Source: Erythrobacter sp. (lineage in GTDB: Bacteria; Pseudomonadota; Alphaproteobacteria; Sphingomonadales; Sphingomonadaceae). From it: a stretch of 7,442 nt of DNA. The notes beneath the pieces were generated by a model. The model saw nothing but the letters and a program-made list of their open reading frames with translations. It was not told where the DNA came from and made no database searches. Positions 1-7,349 of this stretch are shown piece by piece; positions within the stretch are counted from its first letter, which is position 1; every line of letters starts with the position of its first letter. The DNA lies in the NCBI GenBank assembly GCA_013214365.1, contig JABSPI010000029.1:1-7442 (forward strand), read 5' to 3'. The position numbers were made by a program, and so were the translations under genes.

Positions 1-2491
1 GCCCAGTGACGAGGTTGAGCGCAATTACATCAAGGCGATCGGCAAAGGCATTCGCAAGGTCATGTCCAAAATGGGCATCTCGACCTACCAATCCTATTGC
101 GGGGCGCAGATTTTCGACGCGGTCGGCTTGTCGAGCGCCTTTATCGAGAAATATTTTACCGGCACCGCGACCACGATTGAGGGCGCCGGCCTGAACGAAA
201 TTGCCGAGGAAAGCCTGCGCCGCCACGCCCATGCTTATGGTGACAATCCGCTCTATAAAGGCATGCTCGATGTCGGCGGAATTTACCAATATCGCCTGCG
301 CGGGGAAGAGCACGCCTGGACCCCGCAAAATGTCGCCCAATTGCAGCATGCAGTGCGCGGCAATCTGCCCGAACAATACACCGAATTTGCCAAATCAGTG
401 AACGAACAGTCCGAGCGTTTGCTGACCATTCGCGGCTTGATGGAGTTCAAGCTGGCGGATCAGCCGCTGTCGCTCGACGAGGTTGAGCCGGCGGCTGAAA
501 TCGTCAAACGCTTCAGCACCGGCGCGATGAGCTTTGGCTCGATCAGCCATGAGGCGCATTCGACTCTCGCGATTGCGATGAACCGGATTGGCGGGCGTTC
601 AAATACGGGCGAAGGGGGCGAGGAACCGTTCCGTTTCACCCCGATGGACAATGGCGATTCGATGCGCAGCCGGATCAAACAGGTCGCCTCGGGCCGGTTC
701 GGGGTGACGACCGAATATCTGGCTAATTCCGACGATATCCAGATCAAGATGGCGCAAGGCGCAAAGCCGGGCGAAGGCGGGCAATTGCCCGGTCACAAGG
801 TCGACAAACGGATCGGCGCGGTGCGCCATTCGACACCGGGCGTGGGGCTGATCTCGCCCCCGCCGCACCACGATATCTACTCGATCGAAGATCTGGCGCA
901 ATTGATCCACGATCTCAAAAACGTCCAGCCCGCCGCGCGCATTTCGGTCAAATTGGTGTCCGAAGTGGGGGTCGGCACAGTGGCCGCCGGCGTGTCCAAA
1001 TCCAAGGCCGATCACCTGACGATTTCGGGCTATGACGGGGGCACGGGCGCCTCGCCTTTGACCAGCCTCACTCATGCGGGCAGCCCGTGGGAAATCGGGC
1101 TGGCGGAAACCCAGCAAACCTTGCTGCTCAATGATTTGCGCTCGCGCATTGCGGTGCAGGTTGATGGCGGTTTGCGCACCGGGCGCGATGTTGCGATCGG
1201 CGCTTTGTTGGGGGCGGATGAATTCGGCTTTGCCACCGCGCCCTTGATCGCGGCCGGGTGCATTATGATGCGCAAATGCCATCTCAACACCTGTCCGGTC
1301 GGGGTCGCGACCCAGGATCCGGTGCTGCGCTCGCGCTTCACCGGGGCGCCTGAACATGTGGTCAATTACATGTTCTTCGTGGCCGAGGAATTGCGCGCAA
1401 TCATGGCCGAAATGGGCTTTCGCACGGTCGATGAAATGGTCGGCCGGGTCGACCGGCTCGACATGACCCGGATGCATCGCCATTGGAAAGCGAACGGGAT
1501 CAATCTCGACCGTCTGCTGCACGCGCCCGACATCGGGCAAGATACACCTTTGCGCCACACCCAAAATCAGGATCACGGGCTGGGCGCGGCGCTCGACAAT
1601 GAGCTGATCGCGCAAAGCCAGCCGGCCATTACCGCCAAAACCCCGGTCCAGATCGACACCAAAGTCGTCAACGTCAACCGCACGGTCGGGGCGATGTTGT
1701 CAGGCGAGATCGCCGCTGCGCATGGCCATGAAGGTCTGCCGGCCGATTGCATTCAGGTGAACCTCACCGGTGTCGCGGGGCAAAGTTTCGGCGCATGGTT
1801 GGCGCATGGCGTCACGCTCGATCTTGTCGGGGATGCCAATGATTATGTCGGCAAGGGGTTGAGCGGGGGCCGGATCATCGTGCGCCCGCCCGCCAATGCG
1901 CCGCGCATTGCAGGCGACAATATCATTGTCGGCAACACCGTCTTGTACGGCGCAATCGCGGGCGAGGCCTATTTCAGCGGGGTCGCGGGCGAACGCTTTG
2001 CGGTGCGCAATTCAGGCGCGATCGCAGTGGTCGAGGGCGCGGGCGACCATGCCTGCGAATATATGACCGGCGGCGTGGTTGTGGTGCTGGGCCAGACGGG
2101 CCGCAATTTTGCCGCAGGGATGAGCGGGGGGGTCGCCTATGTGCATGATCCGGAGGGCAATTTTGCCAATCTGGTCAATCATGCGCAGGTCGATCTGGTC
2201 CCGATCTCGCCTGAACCCAGCAGCGATGAGGGCACCGGACGCCCCAAACAGCGCGGCACAAGCGTGCACGATTTTGGCATGGGCGACATGCTGCGTCACG
2301 ATGCCGAGCGGCTGCGCATTCTGGTCGAACGCCACCAGCTCCACACTGGCAGCCAGGTCGCCTGCGACCTGCTGGCTGATTGGGACAAGGCGCTGGGCCA
2401 ATTCATCAAGGTTATGCCGCGCGATTACAAGCGCGCGCTCGAAGCGCTTGAGGCGGAGCGCGAAGACGCCGCCAGCGTGGCGGCGGAATAA
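1..2491 (+). CDS. gltB: Glutamate synthase (NADPH) large subunit, 5'-truncated by window edge
   Basis: This is the C-terminal 829 residues of the GOGAT alpha subunit; the frame is open from base 2, so the gene begins upstream and about 680 residues (amidotransferase domain and most of the central domain) are missing. The enzyme moves the amide nitrogen of glutamine to 2-oxoglutarate in the cytoplasm, making two glutamates with electrons supplied by GltD. Numbering from base 2, residues 1 to about 110 are the end of the central domain ([20 protein letters not shown]). Residues about 125-490 are the FMN-binding synthase barrel, with [13 protein letters not shown] at 255-267 and [10 protein letters not shown] further on. 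The 3Fe-4S cluster cysteines are C420, C426 and C431 ([15 protein letters not shown]). Residues about 558-735 are the GXGXG beta-helix domain, and the tail carries the usual [11 protein letters not shown]. No key residue is missing and the frame is intact. It ends 11 bases before gltD, so the two form an operon. Identification is firm. Confidence 0.97.
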   Translation, partial: PSDEVERNYIKAIGKGIRKVMSKMGISTYQSYCGAQIFDAVGLSSAFIEKYFTGTATTIEGAGLNEIAEESLRRHAHAYGDNPLYKGMLDVGGIYQYRLRGEEHAWTPQNVAQLQHAVRGNLPEQYTEFAKSVNEQSERLLTIRGLMEFKLADQPLSLDEVEPAAEIVKRFSTGAMSFGSISHEAHSTLAIAMNRIGGRSNTGEGGEEPFRFTPMDNGDSMRSRIKQVASGRFGVTTEYLANSDDIQIKMAQGAKPGEGGQLPGHKVDKRIGAVRHSTPGVGLISPPPHHDIYSIEDLAQLIHDLKNVQPAARISVKLVSEVGVGTVAAGVSKSKADHLTISGYDGGTGASPLTSLTHAGSPWEIGLAETQQTLLLNDLRSRIAVQVDGGLRTGRDVAIGALLGADEFGFATAPLIAAGCIMMRKCHLNTCPVGVATQDPVLRSRFTGAPEHVVNYMFFVAEELRAIMAEMGFRTVDEMVGRVDRLDMTRMHRHWKANGINLDRLLHAPDIGQDTPLRHTQNQDHGLGAALDNELIAQSQPAITAKTPVQIDTKVVNVNRTVGAMLSGEIAAAHGHEGLPADCIQVNLTGVAGQSFGAWLAHGVTLDLVGDANDYVGKGLSGGRIIVRPPANAPRIAGDNIIVGNTVLYGAIAGEAYFSGVAGERFAVRNSGAIAVVEGAGDHACEYMTGGVVVVLGQTGRNFAAGMSGGVAYVHDPEGNFANLVNHAQVDLVPISPEPSSDEGTGRPKQRGTSVHDFGMGDMLRHDAERLRILVERHQLHTGSQVACDLLADWDKALGQFIKVMPRDYKRALEALEAEREDAASVAAE

Positions 2492-2502
2492 GGGCACAGA
2501 TC

Positions 2503-3954
2503 ATGGGTAAAGACACAGGCTTCCTCGAACTCGATCGCCGCGAGCGCGATTATCTCGATCCCAAAGAGCGTTTGGGCAATTACCGCGAATTTGTGGTGCA
2601 GCCCGATGACGAGACGCTGGCGAGCCAGGCCTCGCGCTGTATGGATTGCGGCATTCCCTATTGTCACAATGGCTGTCCGGTGAATAATATGATCCCGGAC
2701 TGGAACCATCTGGTCTATGAACAAGATTGGCGCAACGCGCTCGACGTGCTGCATTCGACCAATAATTTCCCTGAATTCACCGGCCGGATCTGTCCCGCCC
2801 CGTGCGAGGCGAGCTGCACGCTCAATATTATTGACCAGCCGGTGACGATCAAATCGATCGAATGCGCGATTGTCGATCGCGGGTGGCAAGAGGGGTGGAT
2901 CACCCCGCAAATCCCTGCGCAAAAGACCGGCAAATCGGTCGCGGTGGTGGGCTCGGGCCCGGCGGGCATGGCCTGCGCCCAGCAATTGGCGCGCGCGGGC
3001 CATTCGGTCACTTTGTTTGAAAAAAGCGACCGTTTGGGCGGTCTGCTGCGCTATGGCATTCCCGACTTCAAGATGGAAAAGCAGCTGATCAATCGCCGCT
3101 GTGTCCAGATGGAAGCCGAAGGGGTCACGTTCAAAACCTCCAAAGAGGTGGGGGTTGATATCTCGTTTGACAGCCTGCGCGAAAATTTTGACGCGGTGGT
3201 GATGTCGGGCGGCGCTGAAGATGCGCGGCAATTGGGCATTCCGGGGGCGGAAATGTCGGGCGTGCGGCTGGCGATGGAATTCCTCACTCAACAAAACAAA
3301 CGCAATGCCGGCGATGACGAAGTGCGCGCCGCGCCGCGCGGCAGTTTGCTCGCCACGGGCAAACATGTCGTGGTGATCGGCGGCGGGGACACCGGTTCGG
3401 ATTGCGTGGGCACTTCCAACCGCCAGGGCGCAGCCAGCGTCACCCAGCTTGAAATCATGCCCAAGCCGCCGGTTAAGGAAGAAAAATCCATGACCTGGCC
3501 CGATTGGCCGCTCAAATTGCGGACCTCGTCGAGCCACGAAGAAGGGGTGGATCGTGACTGGGCGGTGTTGACCAAACGCGTGGTTGGCGATGGCGAGACG
3601 GTGACCGGGCTCGAATGCGCGCGGGTGGAATGGGTAAAAGATGACAATGGCCGGCCCCAAATGCGCGAAATCGTCGGCAGCGAGTTCACTCTCAAAGCCG
3701 ATCTGATCCTCTTGGCCATGGGCTTTGTCGGCCCGACCAAAGCGGGCCTGCTCGATCAGGCCGGGGTCGCCTTGACCCCGCGCGGCAATGTCGAGGCCGA
3801 CACGCAAAGCTATGCGACCAGCGTCGAAAATGTGTTTGCATGCGGCGATATGCGGCGCGGGCAAAGCCTGGTCGTGTGGGCAATCCGCGAAGGGCGGCAA
3901 TGCGCGCGCGCGGTGGACGAGGCGCTGATGGGGGCCTCGCAACTGCCACGCTAA
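2503..3954 (+). CDS. gltD: Glutamate synthase (NADPH) small subunit
   Basis: This is the complete 483-residue beta subunit of GOGAT, of normal length for the family. It takes hydride from NADPH through FAD and passes electrons via iron-sulfur clusters to the FMN of GltB. The N-terminal ferredoxin-like domain has cysteines C46, C49, C54, C58 ([15 protein letters not shown]) and C97, C101, C105 ([10 protein letters not shown]), which fit the two-cluster pattern of this family. The FAD dinucleotide fold starts at residue 146 ([14 protein letters not shown]). The NADPH fold starts at about 289 ([13 protein letters not shown]). The C-terminal FAD motif is [16 protein letters not shown] at 445-460. 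The ATG follows the gltB stop by 11 bases, with AAGGG at 2490-2494 as a plausible ribosome-binding site overlapping that stop, which suggests linked translation giving matched subunit amounts. Related FAD/NADPH adaptor proteins share this fold, but position next to gltB settles the identity. Confidence 0.97.
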   Translation: MGKDTGFLELDRRERDYLDPKERLGNYREFVVQPDDETLASQASRCMDCGIPYCHNGCPVNNMIPDWNHLVYEQDWRNALDVLHSTNNFPEFTGRICPAPCEASCTLNIIDQPVTIKSIECAIVDRGWQEGWITPQIPAQKTGKSVAVVGSGPAGMACAQQLARAGHSVTLFEKSDRLGGLLRYGIPDFKMEKQLINRRCVQMEAEGVTFKTSKEVGVDISFDSLRENFDAVVMSGGAEDARQLGIPGAEMSGVRLAMEFLTQQNKRNAGDDEVRAAPRGSLLATGKHVVVIGGGDTGSDCVGTSNRQGAASVTQLEIMPKPPVKEEKSMTWPDWPLKLRTSSSHEEGVDRDWAVLTKRVVGDGETVTGLECARVEWVKDDNGRPQMREIVGSEFTLKADLILLAMGFVGPTKAGLLDQAGVALTPRGNVEADTQSYATSVENVFACGDMRRGQSLVVWAIREGRQCARAVDEALMGASQLPR

Positions 3955-4081
3955 AGACACAGCTTTGCCGGACAATTGCAAGGCTGGCGCTGTGCGCCTT
4001 GACCGGGGCGGCGCTACGTGATTCACCTGAGCCTATAAAAGCGCAGGCATGTTGCACTGACGCTGTTGCAGGGGATGGGTT
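3955..4081 (+). promoter_or_regulatory. gltD-porin intergenic region with possible promoter
   Basis: These 127 bases hold no gene. A short stem GGCGC-TGT-GCGCC lies at 3986-3998, followed by only two T's, so it is a poor intrinsic terminator for gltBD. TTGACC at 3999-4004 resembles a sigma70 -35 box, and TATAAA at 4034-4039 resembles a -10 box. They are 29 bases apart, too far to work as one pair, so at most one of them belongs to a real promoter. TATAAA is well placed to start a transcript about 30-35 bases before the porin start codon. A GATTC (GANTC, the CcrM methylation motif of many alphaproteobacteria) lies at 4020-4024. The 7-mer TGTTGCA occurs twice, at 4050-4056 and 4064-4070, 14 bases apart. 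Read-through from gltBD into the porin remains possible. Confidence 0.3.
4070..4074 (+). promoter_or_regulatory. Ribosome-binding site deciding the TTG start of the porin
   Basis: AGGGG lies seven bases before TTG at 4082-4084, a normal spacing. An ATG at 4075-4077 directly abuts this site but reads only four codons before TAG, in another frame. An ATG at 4093 is also out of frame. The porin frame is closed by TGA at 4058-4060, so the only start that gives a charged signal-peptide N-terminus is this TTG. Confidence 0.6.
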
Positions 4082-5536
4082 TTGCATAGAAAATGGGGCC
4101 GGGTTTCTGGCGCGAAGGTCGCTTGGGCGACCGCATTACGGGCCAATACCGGCGCCAAATTGGGCGCCCAGATCGGGATCAGTGTCGGGGCCTTGATGGC
4201 GGCCAATGCGGCATCGGCCCAATCCGCCCCTCCGGTCGATAGGGCCGGCCTCCAACCTGCCGCGGTGAACGCTGTTGCTGATGCGCCAGACGGCGCGCGC
4301 CAAGCCATTGCGCCCACCCCCCTTTCTCCGGTCGTGTTTTCGCTCGCGGCGCAAGGGGCAGAGCGCGGCGTGGCCGAAACCGCCCAGCAAAGCGCGCCAG
4401 ATGCGGCTCCTGCACCGCCGCCCTCATCTCCTGCGCCAAAGCCAGTTGATTTGCGGATTGTCGCATCGCAATTTCTCGACGAACCGGTGTCGGGCGATGC
4501 GCGCAGCGTCCTGCGCTATTCGGGGCGGGTTGATGGCTATTTGGAAGTGCGCGGCAGCGCGATTGGCGGCCCGGCTGGTCTCACGCTCAAACTGCGCCCT
4601 GAATACACTTGGGGCAAAAGCTCAAATGGCGAGGTCGGCTTGATCCCGGCCAACACCGCTTTGTTCCGGCCCGAGGGCAAGGGCGATTTCGACCTCTCGG
4701 CCAGCCTCCATTACCAATGGGCCAACGGCACCAGCCTTGAAGTGGGCAAGATCAATGTCCTCGACATTTCGGGCCAATTGCCGATCGTGGCGAGCGACGG
4801 GCATTACGGCTTTCAAAATCTCGGCATTGCCTTGCCCCCGACCGCGGTCGTGCCCAACACCTTGACCGGCGCCATGTTGCAAGTGCCCAAGGGCAAGATG
4901 ATCTACCGCGCATGGGTGTTCGATCCCGACAGCCAATATCAGCGCACCGGATTTGAAACCGCCTTTCGCAGCGGGGTCGGATTTATGGCGGCGGCCGCGC
5001 GCCGCACCAGCGTCAATCGCTTGCCCGGCATCATCAATCTGGCGATTGTGGGCTCGACCCGCGACCAATATGCGCAAGATATCCTGCCCGTCGCATTGAC
5101 CCCGCCGCCCCCGCCAATCGCCGAATTTGGCGATGAGAGCGGCGAGATCGCGATGCAGCTCTCCTATTATCAATTCCTCAAAATGCACCCGCATGCGCCG
5201 GGCAAGGGATGGGGGATTTTGGCGCGGTTTCAGGCCTCCAATGGCGATCCGACATTCCTCGATTATTCGGGCTATTTCGGGATTTCGGGCAATCCGGGTT
5301 TCCGCACACAAGACCGTTTCGGGCTGGCCTATTTCCAATATTCGCTGACCAATGAATTGGTCCGCGACATCGCGTTCCGCCTGCCGATCGAGGATGAGCA
5401 AGGGGTGGAGGCGTTCTACACCTACCAATTTGCCAAGGGCTTTGGCCTTACTGCCAATGTCCAAGTGGTCGACAGCGCGGTCGCCTTTCGCAGCACCGGC
5501 ATCACTTTGGGCGCGCGGCTCACCGCGGGGTTCTAA
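4082..5536 (+). CDS. Outer-membrane porin, carbohydrate-selective OprB-like
   Basis: This is a 484-residue predicted outer-membrane beta-barrel, read from a TTG start. Residues 1-46 look like a signal peptide: basic residues near the start (MHRKWGR), a hydrophobic stretch at about 27-42 and a likely signal peptidase I cut after ASA at 44-46. Residues 47 to about 121 form an Ala/Pro-rich low-complexity stretch (APAPPPSSPAPKP near its end). From about 123 onward the protein alternates polar and aromatic/hydrophobic residues as barrel strands do (GYLEVRGSA, LTLKLRPEYTW, FDLSASLHYQW). GKINVLD at 222-228 and the final strands (GVEAFYTYQF, LTANVQVVD) resemble the OprB family. The mature part has no cysteine and the last residue is Phe, the usual signal for BAM assembly. 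A PPPPP run at 341-345 probably lies in a loop. Known OprB porins pass sugars; the substrate here cannot be read from sequence. Barrel location is well supported, the OprB assignment moderately so. Confidence 0.68.
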   Translation: MHRKWGRVSGAKVAWATALRANTGAKLGAQIGISVGALMAANAASAQSAPPVDRAGLQPAAVNAVADAPDGARQAIAPTPLSPVVFSLAAQGAERGVAETAQQSAPDAAPAPPPSSPAPKPVDLRIVASQFLDEPVSGDARSVLRYSGRVDGYLEVRGSAIGGPAGLTLKLRPEYTWGKSSNGEVGLIPANTALFRPEGKGDFDLSASLHYQWANGTSLEVGKINVLDISGQLPIVASDGHYGFQNLGIALPPTAVVPNTLTGAMLQVPKGKMIYRAWVFDPDSQYQRTGFETAFRSGVGFMAAAARRTSVNRLPGIINLAIVGSTRDQYAQDILPVALTPPPPPIAEFGDESGEIAMQLSYYQFLKMHPHAPGKGWGILARFQASNGDPTFLDYSGYFGISGNPGFRTQDRFGLAYFQYSLTNELVRDIAFRLPIEDEQGVEAFYTYQFAKGFGLTANVQVVDSAVAFRSTGITLGARLTAGF

Positions 5537-5539
5537 CCG

Positions 5540-6109
5540 ATGGGGCGAAGCGGGGTGATTTTTGCACTGGTGCTGGTGGGTTTGGCCGGGTTGGTGTGGG
5601 CGGCCCATCGCACCGCCGCTTTGCAATATTGCAAACCGGTCGTGCCGCAGGTTGCGATCAAGATCGACCCCTCGGGCCCGCAGCCTCGTGATTTGTTGAT
5701 CCGATATGATGAAGCAGGCAGCCCGCCCTACCGCCGTGAAACCTTCAGCAATAGTAATGCGCGCTCAAGCTTTTGCGAGACGCGCGGCGATACCTGCATC
5801 GCATCGCGTGCGCGTTATGAATTGCGCTTCGAAGGCGATCGGGCGCAGTCGATCCAGATCCGCGGCATGGGCAATGGACAGGGCAATCCCCTGATGGGCG
5901 CGGTGCAGTGGAGCGGTCCGTCCTATCCCGAACGGATCGATTTGGATTGCGATTTTTCGCAAACCGACCTGCGCCGCGCGTGCAGGATTTCCCGGCTTGT
6001 ATACGACCCCAATCCGATGACCTCGGGGTATAATGGCGGGGAACCTCGCATCACGCGCCATGATCAATGCACGCCTGCCAAGGGCGCACAGTGGCTGATC
6101 GGCGGGTAA
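5540..6109 (+). CDS. Hypothetical exported or membrane-anchored protein with six cysteines
   Basis: I do not recognise this 189-residue protein. Residues 6-22 are strongly hydrophobic after MGRSG, so it is either a single N-terminal anchor or a signal peptide; V19-W-A21 would fit a signal peptidase I cut, giving a periplasmic product. The rest is soluble, with six cysteines at 31, 79, 86, 137, 148 and 177, an even number that fits three disulfides in the periplasm. Several short stretches read as beta strands (RYELRFEGD, SIQIRG, RIDLDCDFS). The ATG lies three bases after the porin stop, so the two genes are probably co-transcribed. The only purine-rich sequence ahead of it is GCGGGG at 5525-5530, inside the porin end, which suggests translation linked to the porin. 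Codon and base use match the neighbours, so it is likely a real gene; its function is unknown. Confidence 0.72.
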   Translation: MGRSGVIFALVLVGLAGLVWAAHRTAALQYCKPVVPQVAIKIDPSGPQPRDLLIRYDEAGSPPYRRETFSNSNARSSFCETRGDTCIASRARYELRFEGDRAQSIQIRGMGNGQGNPLMGAVQWSGPSYPERIDLDCDFSQTDLRRACRISRLVYDPNPMTSGYNGGEPRITRHDQCTPAKGAQWLIGG

Positions 6110-6132
6110 TCGCGGCCTAGCTTTGGCCGCGA
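6110..6132. terminator. Hairpin at the convergent gene ends
   Basis: TCGCGGCC (6110-6117) pairs perfectly with GGCCGCGA (6125-6132) around a seven-base loop, TAGCTTT. The stem begins one base after the stop of the + strand gene and covers the stop codon and last codons of the - strand crotonase gene, so it would form in both transcripts. Neither side is followed by a T-run, so it is not a textbook intrinsic terminator. It may still slow polymerase or protect the 3' ends. Confidence 0.4.
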
Positions 6133-6929
6133 CCGCGCTGTTGCACGCCGGCGCGGCGGGCCTCGACATCCTGCGGGGATACGAGCCCATTGGCGGCGCG
6201 CGACCGCTCCGCCTCGATCGCCATCCCATCGCCAAATGTGACCGCGAAGCCGTCATCAATCAGGCGTTTATACGCGCTGACAAAGGCGGGATCGATGCTC
6301 GCCATATCGGTGGCCAGCCGGTGGGCGAGCGCGGGCAATTGTTCAGGTTCCACCACGTGATTGACCAGCCCCCAATCAAACGCGGTCTGCGCGTCGAGGA
6401 AATTGCCGGTAAAGGCGAGCTCTTTGGCGCGCGAGATCCCGATCATCCGCGCCAGTTTTTGCGACAGCCCCCAACCCGGCATGATCCCAACCCGCGCATG
6501 GGTGTCGGCAAAGCGCGCCGTGCGCGCCGCCACCAACACATCGCAGGCCAAGGCCACTTCAAACCCGCCGGTGATCGCCACCCCGTTGATCGCCCCGATC
6601 ACCGGCTTGCGGCACAGCTCGATCGCTTTGACCGGATTGTTGGCCGGATCGGCGTCATTGGCGGCCCCCAAACCCCCTTCCTCGCTGCCCAATTCTTTGA
6701 GGTCGAGCCCGGCGGTGAAGGCGCGATCGCCTGCCCCGGTTAACACCACGGCGCGCACATCCGGGTCGCTGTCGACCGCGGTGATAACTTCATAAAGGCG
6801 CTGTCTGAGCGCGCGGTTGATCGCATTCATCGCGTGCGGACGGTTGAGCGTTACTGTCGCCACGCCGTCGGCAATTTCAAGCAGGACGGGGCTATTTGAG
6901 GGGGCGTTGGGGGCATCGGATTGGGTCAT
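6117..6929 (-). CDS. Enoyl-CoA hydratase/isomerase family (crotonase) protein
   Basis: This is a 270-residue cytoplasmic crotonase-fold protein, of normal length for the family, which acts on acyl-CoA thioesters. VATVTLNRPHAMNAIN near residue 23 is the usual first strand and substrate loop. AFTAGLDLKEL (about 70-80) and INGVAITGGFE (about 114-124) carry the two oxyanion-hole segments. E124 lines up with the first catalytic Glu (rat Glu144). The second catalytic Glu (rat Glu164) is replaced by His144 in FADTHARVGIMPGWG, exactly 20 residues later. Hydration of 2-enoyl-CoA is therefore not assured; isomerase, hydrolase or another crotonase reaction is possible. The start at 6929 is chosen over an in-frame ATG at 6980 because AAAAGGA at 6937-6943 lies seven bases ahead and the longer form adds a poorly structured 17-residue leader inside the upstream gene. 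The start is four bases after the DksA-like stop. The family is firm; the reaction is not known. Confidence 0.9.
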   Translation of the reverse strand: MTQSDAPNAPSNSPVLLEIADGVATVTLNRPHAMNAINRALRQRLYEVITAVDSDPDVRAVVLTGAGDRAFTAGLDLKELGSEEGGLGAANDADPANNPVKAIELCRKPVIGAINGVAITGGFEVALACDVLVAARTARFADTHARVGIMPGWGLSQKLARMIGISRAKELAFTGNFLDAQTAFDWGLVNHVVEPEQLPALAHRLATDMASIDPAFVSAYKRLIDDGFAVTFGDGMAIEAERSRAANGLVSPQDVEARRAGVQQRGRGQS

Positions 6930-6933
6930 GGCG

Positions 6934-7266
6934 TCATCCTTTTGCGGCGCATTTGATACAGGTTGGGGTGCTGGGATCATGGGTCAGGCGGGCCGCAGCG
7001 ATATCGTCGCCGCAGGTCACGCAATATCCCCATTCGCCTAAATCAATCCGGCGCATCGCCGCTTCGATCCGGGCGCTTTCTTGCTGGCGGCGGCGGTCTT
7101 GGGCCTGGGCCATGGCTTGTTGCTGCATGGCGTCCATCCGGCTCAAGCGCCCCACACTGTCTTGTTGCAAAGTGACAGGGGCGCGCGCCTCGCGGCTGAT
7201 TGCGCGTTCCTGCTCCAATTGCGCCGCGCGCCGGGCGAGCGCATTGCGCGCTTCATCTTGTGTCAC
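6934..7266 (-). CDS. TraR/DksA family C4-type zinc-finger protein
   Basis: This is a 110-residue cytoplasmic protein of the DksA/TraR family. The C-terminal zinc finger is complete: C82 and C85 (YCVTCGD), then C103 and C106 (TCIKC), a CX2CX17CX2C arrangement like that of DksA. Residues about 4-75 are highly charged and Gln/Ala-rich (RLSRMDAMQQQAMAQAQDRRRQQ), fitting a helical coiled-coil hairpin. It is shorter than E. coli DksA (151 residues), and I do not see a clear DxxDxA tip; D36 and D45 are the only acidic residues near the expected turn. DksA acts in the secondary channel of RNA polymerase with ppGpp, but short relatives such as this one have mostly unproven roles. The start is GTG at 7264-7266, preceded by a strong purine-rich site. 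It follows ung by 83 bases and its stop is four bases before the crotonase start. Confidence 0.87.
   Translation of the reverse strand: MTQDEARNALARRAAQLEQERAISREARAPVTLQQDSVGRLSRMDAMQQQAMAQAQDRRRQQESARIEAAMRRIDLGEWGYCVTCGDDIAAARLTHDPSTPTCIKCAAKG
6937..6943 (-). promoter_or_regulatory. Ribosome-binding site of the crotonase gene inside the upstream gene
   Basis: On the - strand AAAAGGA lies seven bases before the ATG at 6927-6929. It falls in the last codons of the DksA-like gene, just before its TGA at 6934-6936. Ribosomes finishing the upstream gene would stop on top of this site, which favours translational coupling and fixes the crotonase start. Confidence 0.7.
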
Positions 7267-7272
7267 GCCGGT

Positions 7273-7280
7273 CTCCCCTT
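7273..7280 (-). promoter_or_regulatory. Ribosome-binding site supporting the GTG start of the DksA-like gene
   Basis: On the - strand AAGGGGAG ends six bases before GTG at 7264-7266. No ATG in this frame lies near it; the next in-frame Met codon (M44) would remove half the helical hairpin. The site therefore supports the GTG. Confidence 0.65.
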
Positions 7281-7298
7281 TTCGCGCGGCTCGTTTTG

Positions 7299-7328
7299 TT
7301 TGCGCGCCTATCCTCTTTTGCGCGCCTA
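7299..7328 (-). repeat. Tandem 12-bp direct repeat in the ung/DksA-like gap
   Basis: TTTGCGCGCCTA occurs perfectly twice on the + strand, at 7299-7310 and 7317-7328, with an 18-base period (six bases between copies). Seen from the - strand genes it is TAGGCGCGCAAA, 33-62 bases ahead of the DksA-like GTG. The GCGCGC core is itself palindromic. Position and spacing would suit a protein-binding site or leader element, but no matching known motif comes to mind. Confidence 0.5.
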
Positions 7329-7349
7329 AGCCTGTCTATAACGCCCTAT

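Noticed and set aside
599..1615. A 338-codon open frame on the - strand opposite gltB
   Set aside because: It lies entirely within the conserved FMN-binding domain of gltB, and its product resembles nothing I know; it is a by-product of codon bias.
3986..4000. Intrinsic terminator for gltBD
   Set aside because: The stem is only five base pairs and is followed by just two T's; it is mentioned only as a weak hairpin within the intergenic entry.
2425..4026. A 533-codon open frame on the - strand opposite gltD
   Set aside because: It runs antisense to the strongly supported gltD and gltB end. Its translation is rich in Arg, His and Ala with no recognisable domain, as expected for the reverse frame of GC-rich coding DNA.
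3999..4039. A sigma70 promoter made of TTGACC and TATAAA
   Set aside because: The spacing of 29 bases is far beyond the usual 16-18, so the two cannot form one promoter.
4622..5626. A 334-codon open frame on the - strand opposite the porin
   Set aside because: It is antisense to the porin, which has a signal peptide, strand pattern and C-terminal Phe. The reverse product is His/Arg/Gly-rich with no motif.
6123..6743. A 206-codon open frame on the + strand opposite the crotonase
   Set aside because: The - strand frame carries all the crotonase motifs, so this is its reverse shadow.
6117..6980. A longer crotonase start at ATG 6978-6980 (287 residues)
   Set aside because: It would overlap the zinc-finger end of the DksA-like gene by 47 bases. 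The ATG at 6927-6929 has a strong AAAAGGA site at ideal spacing.
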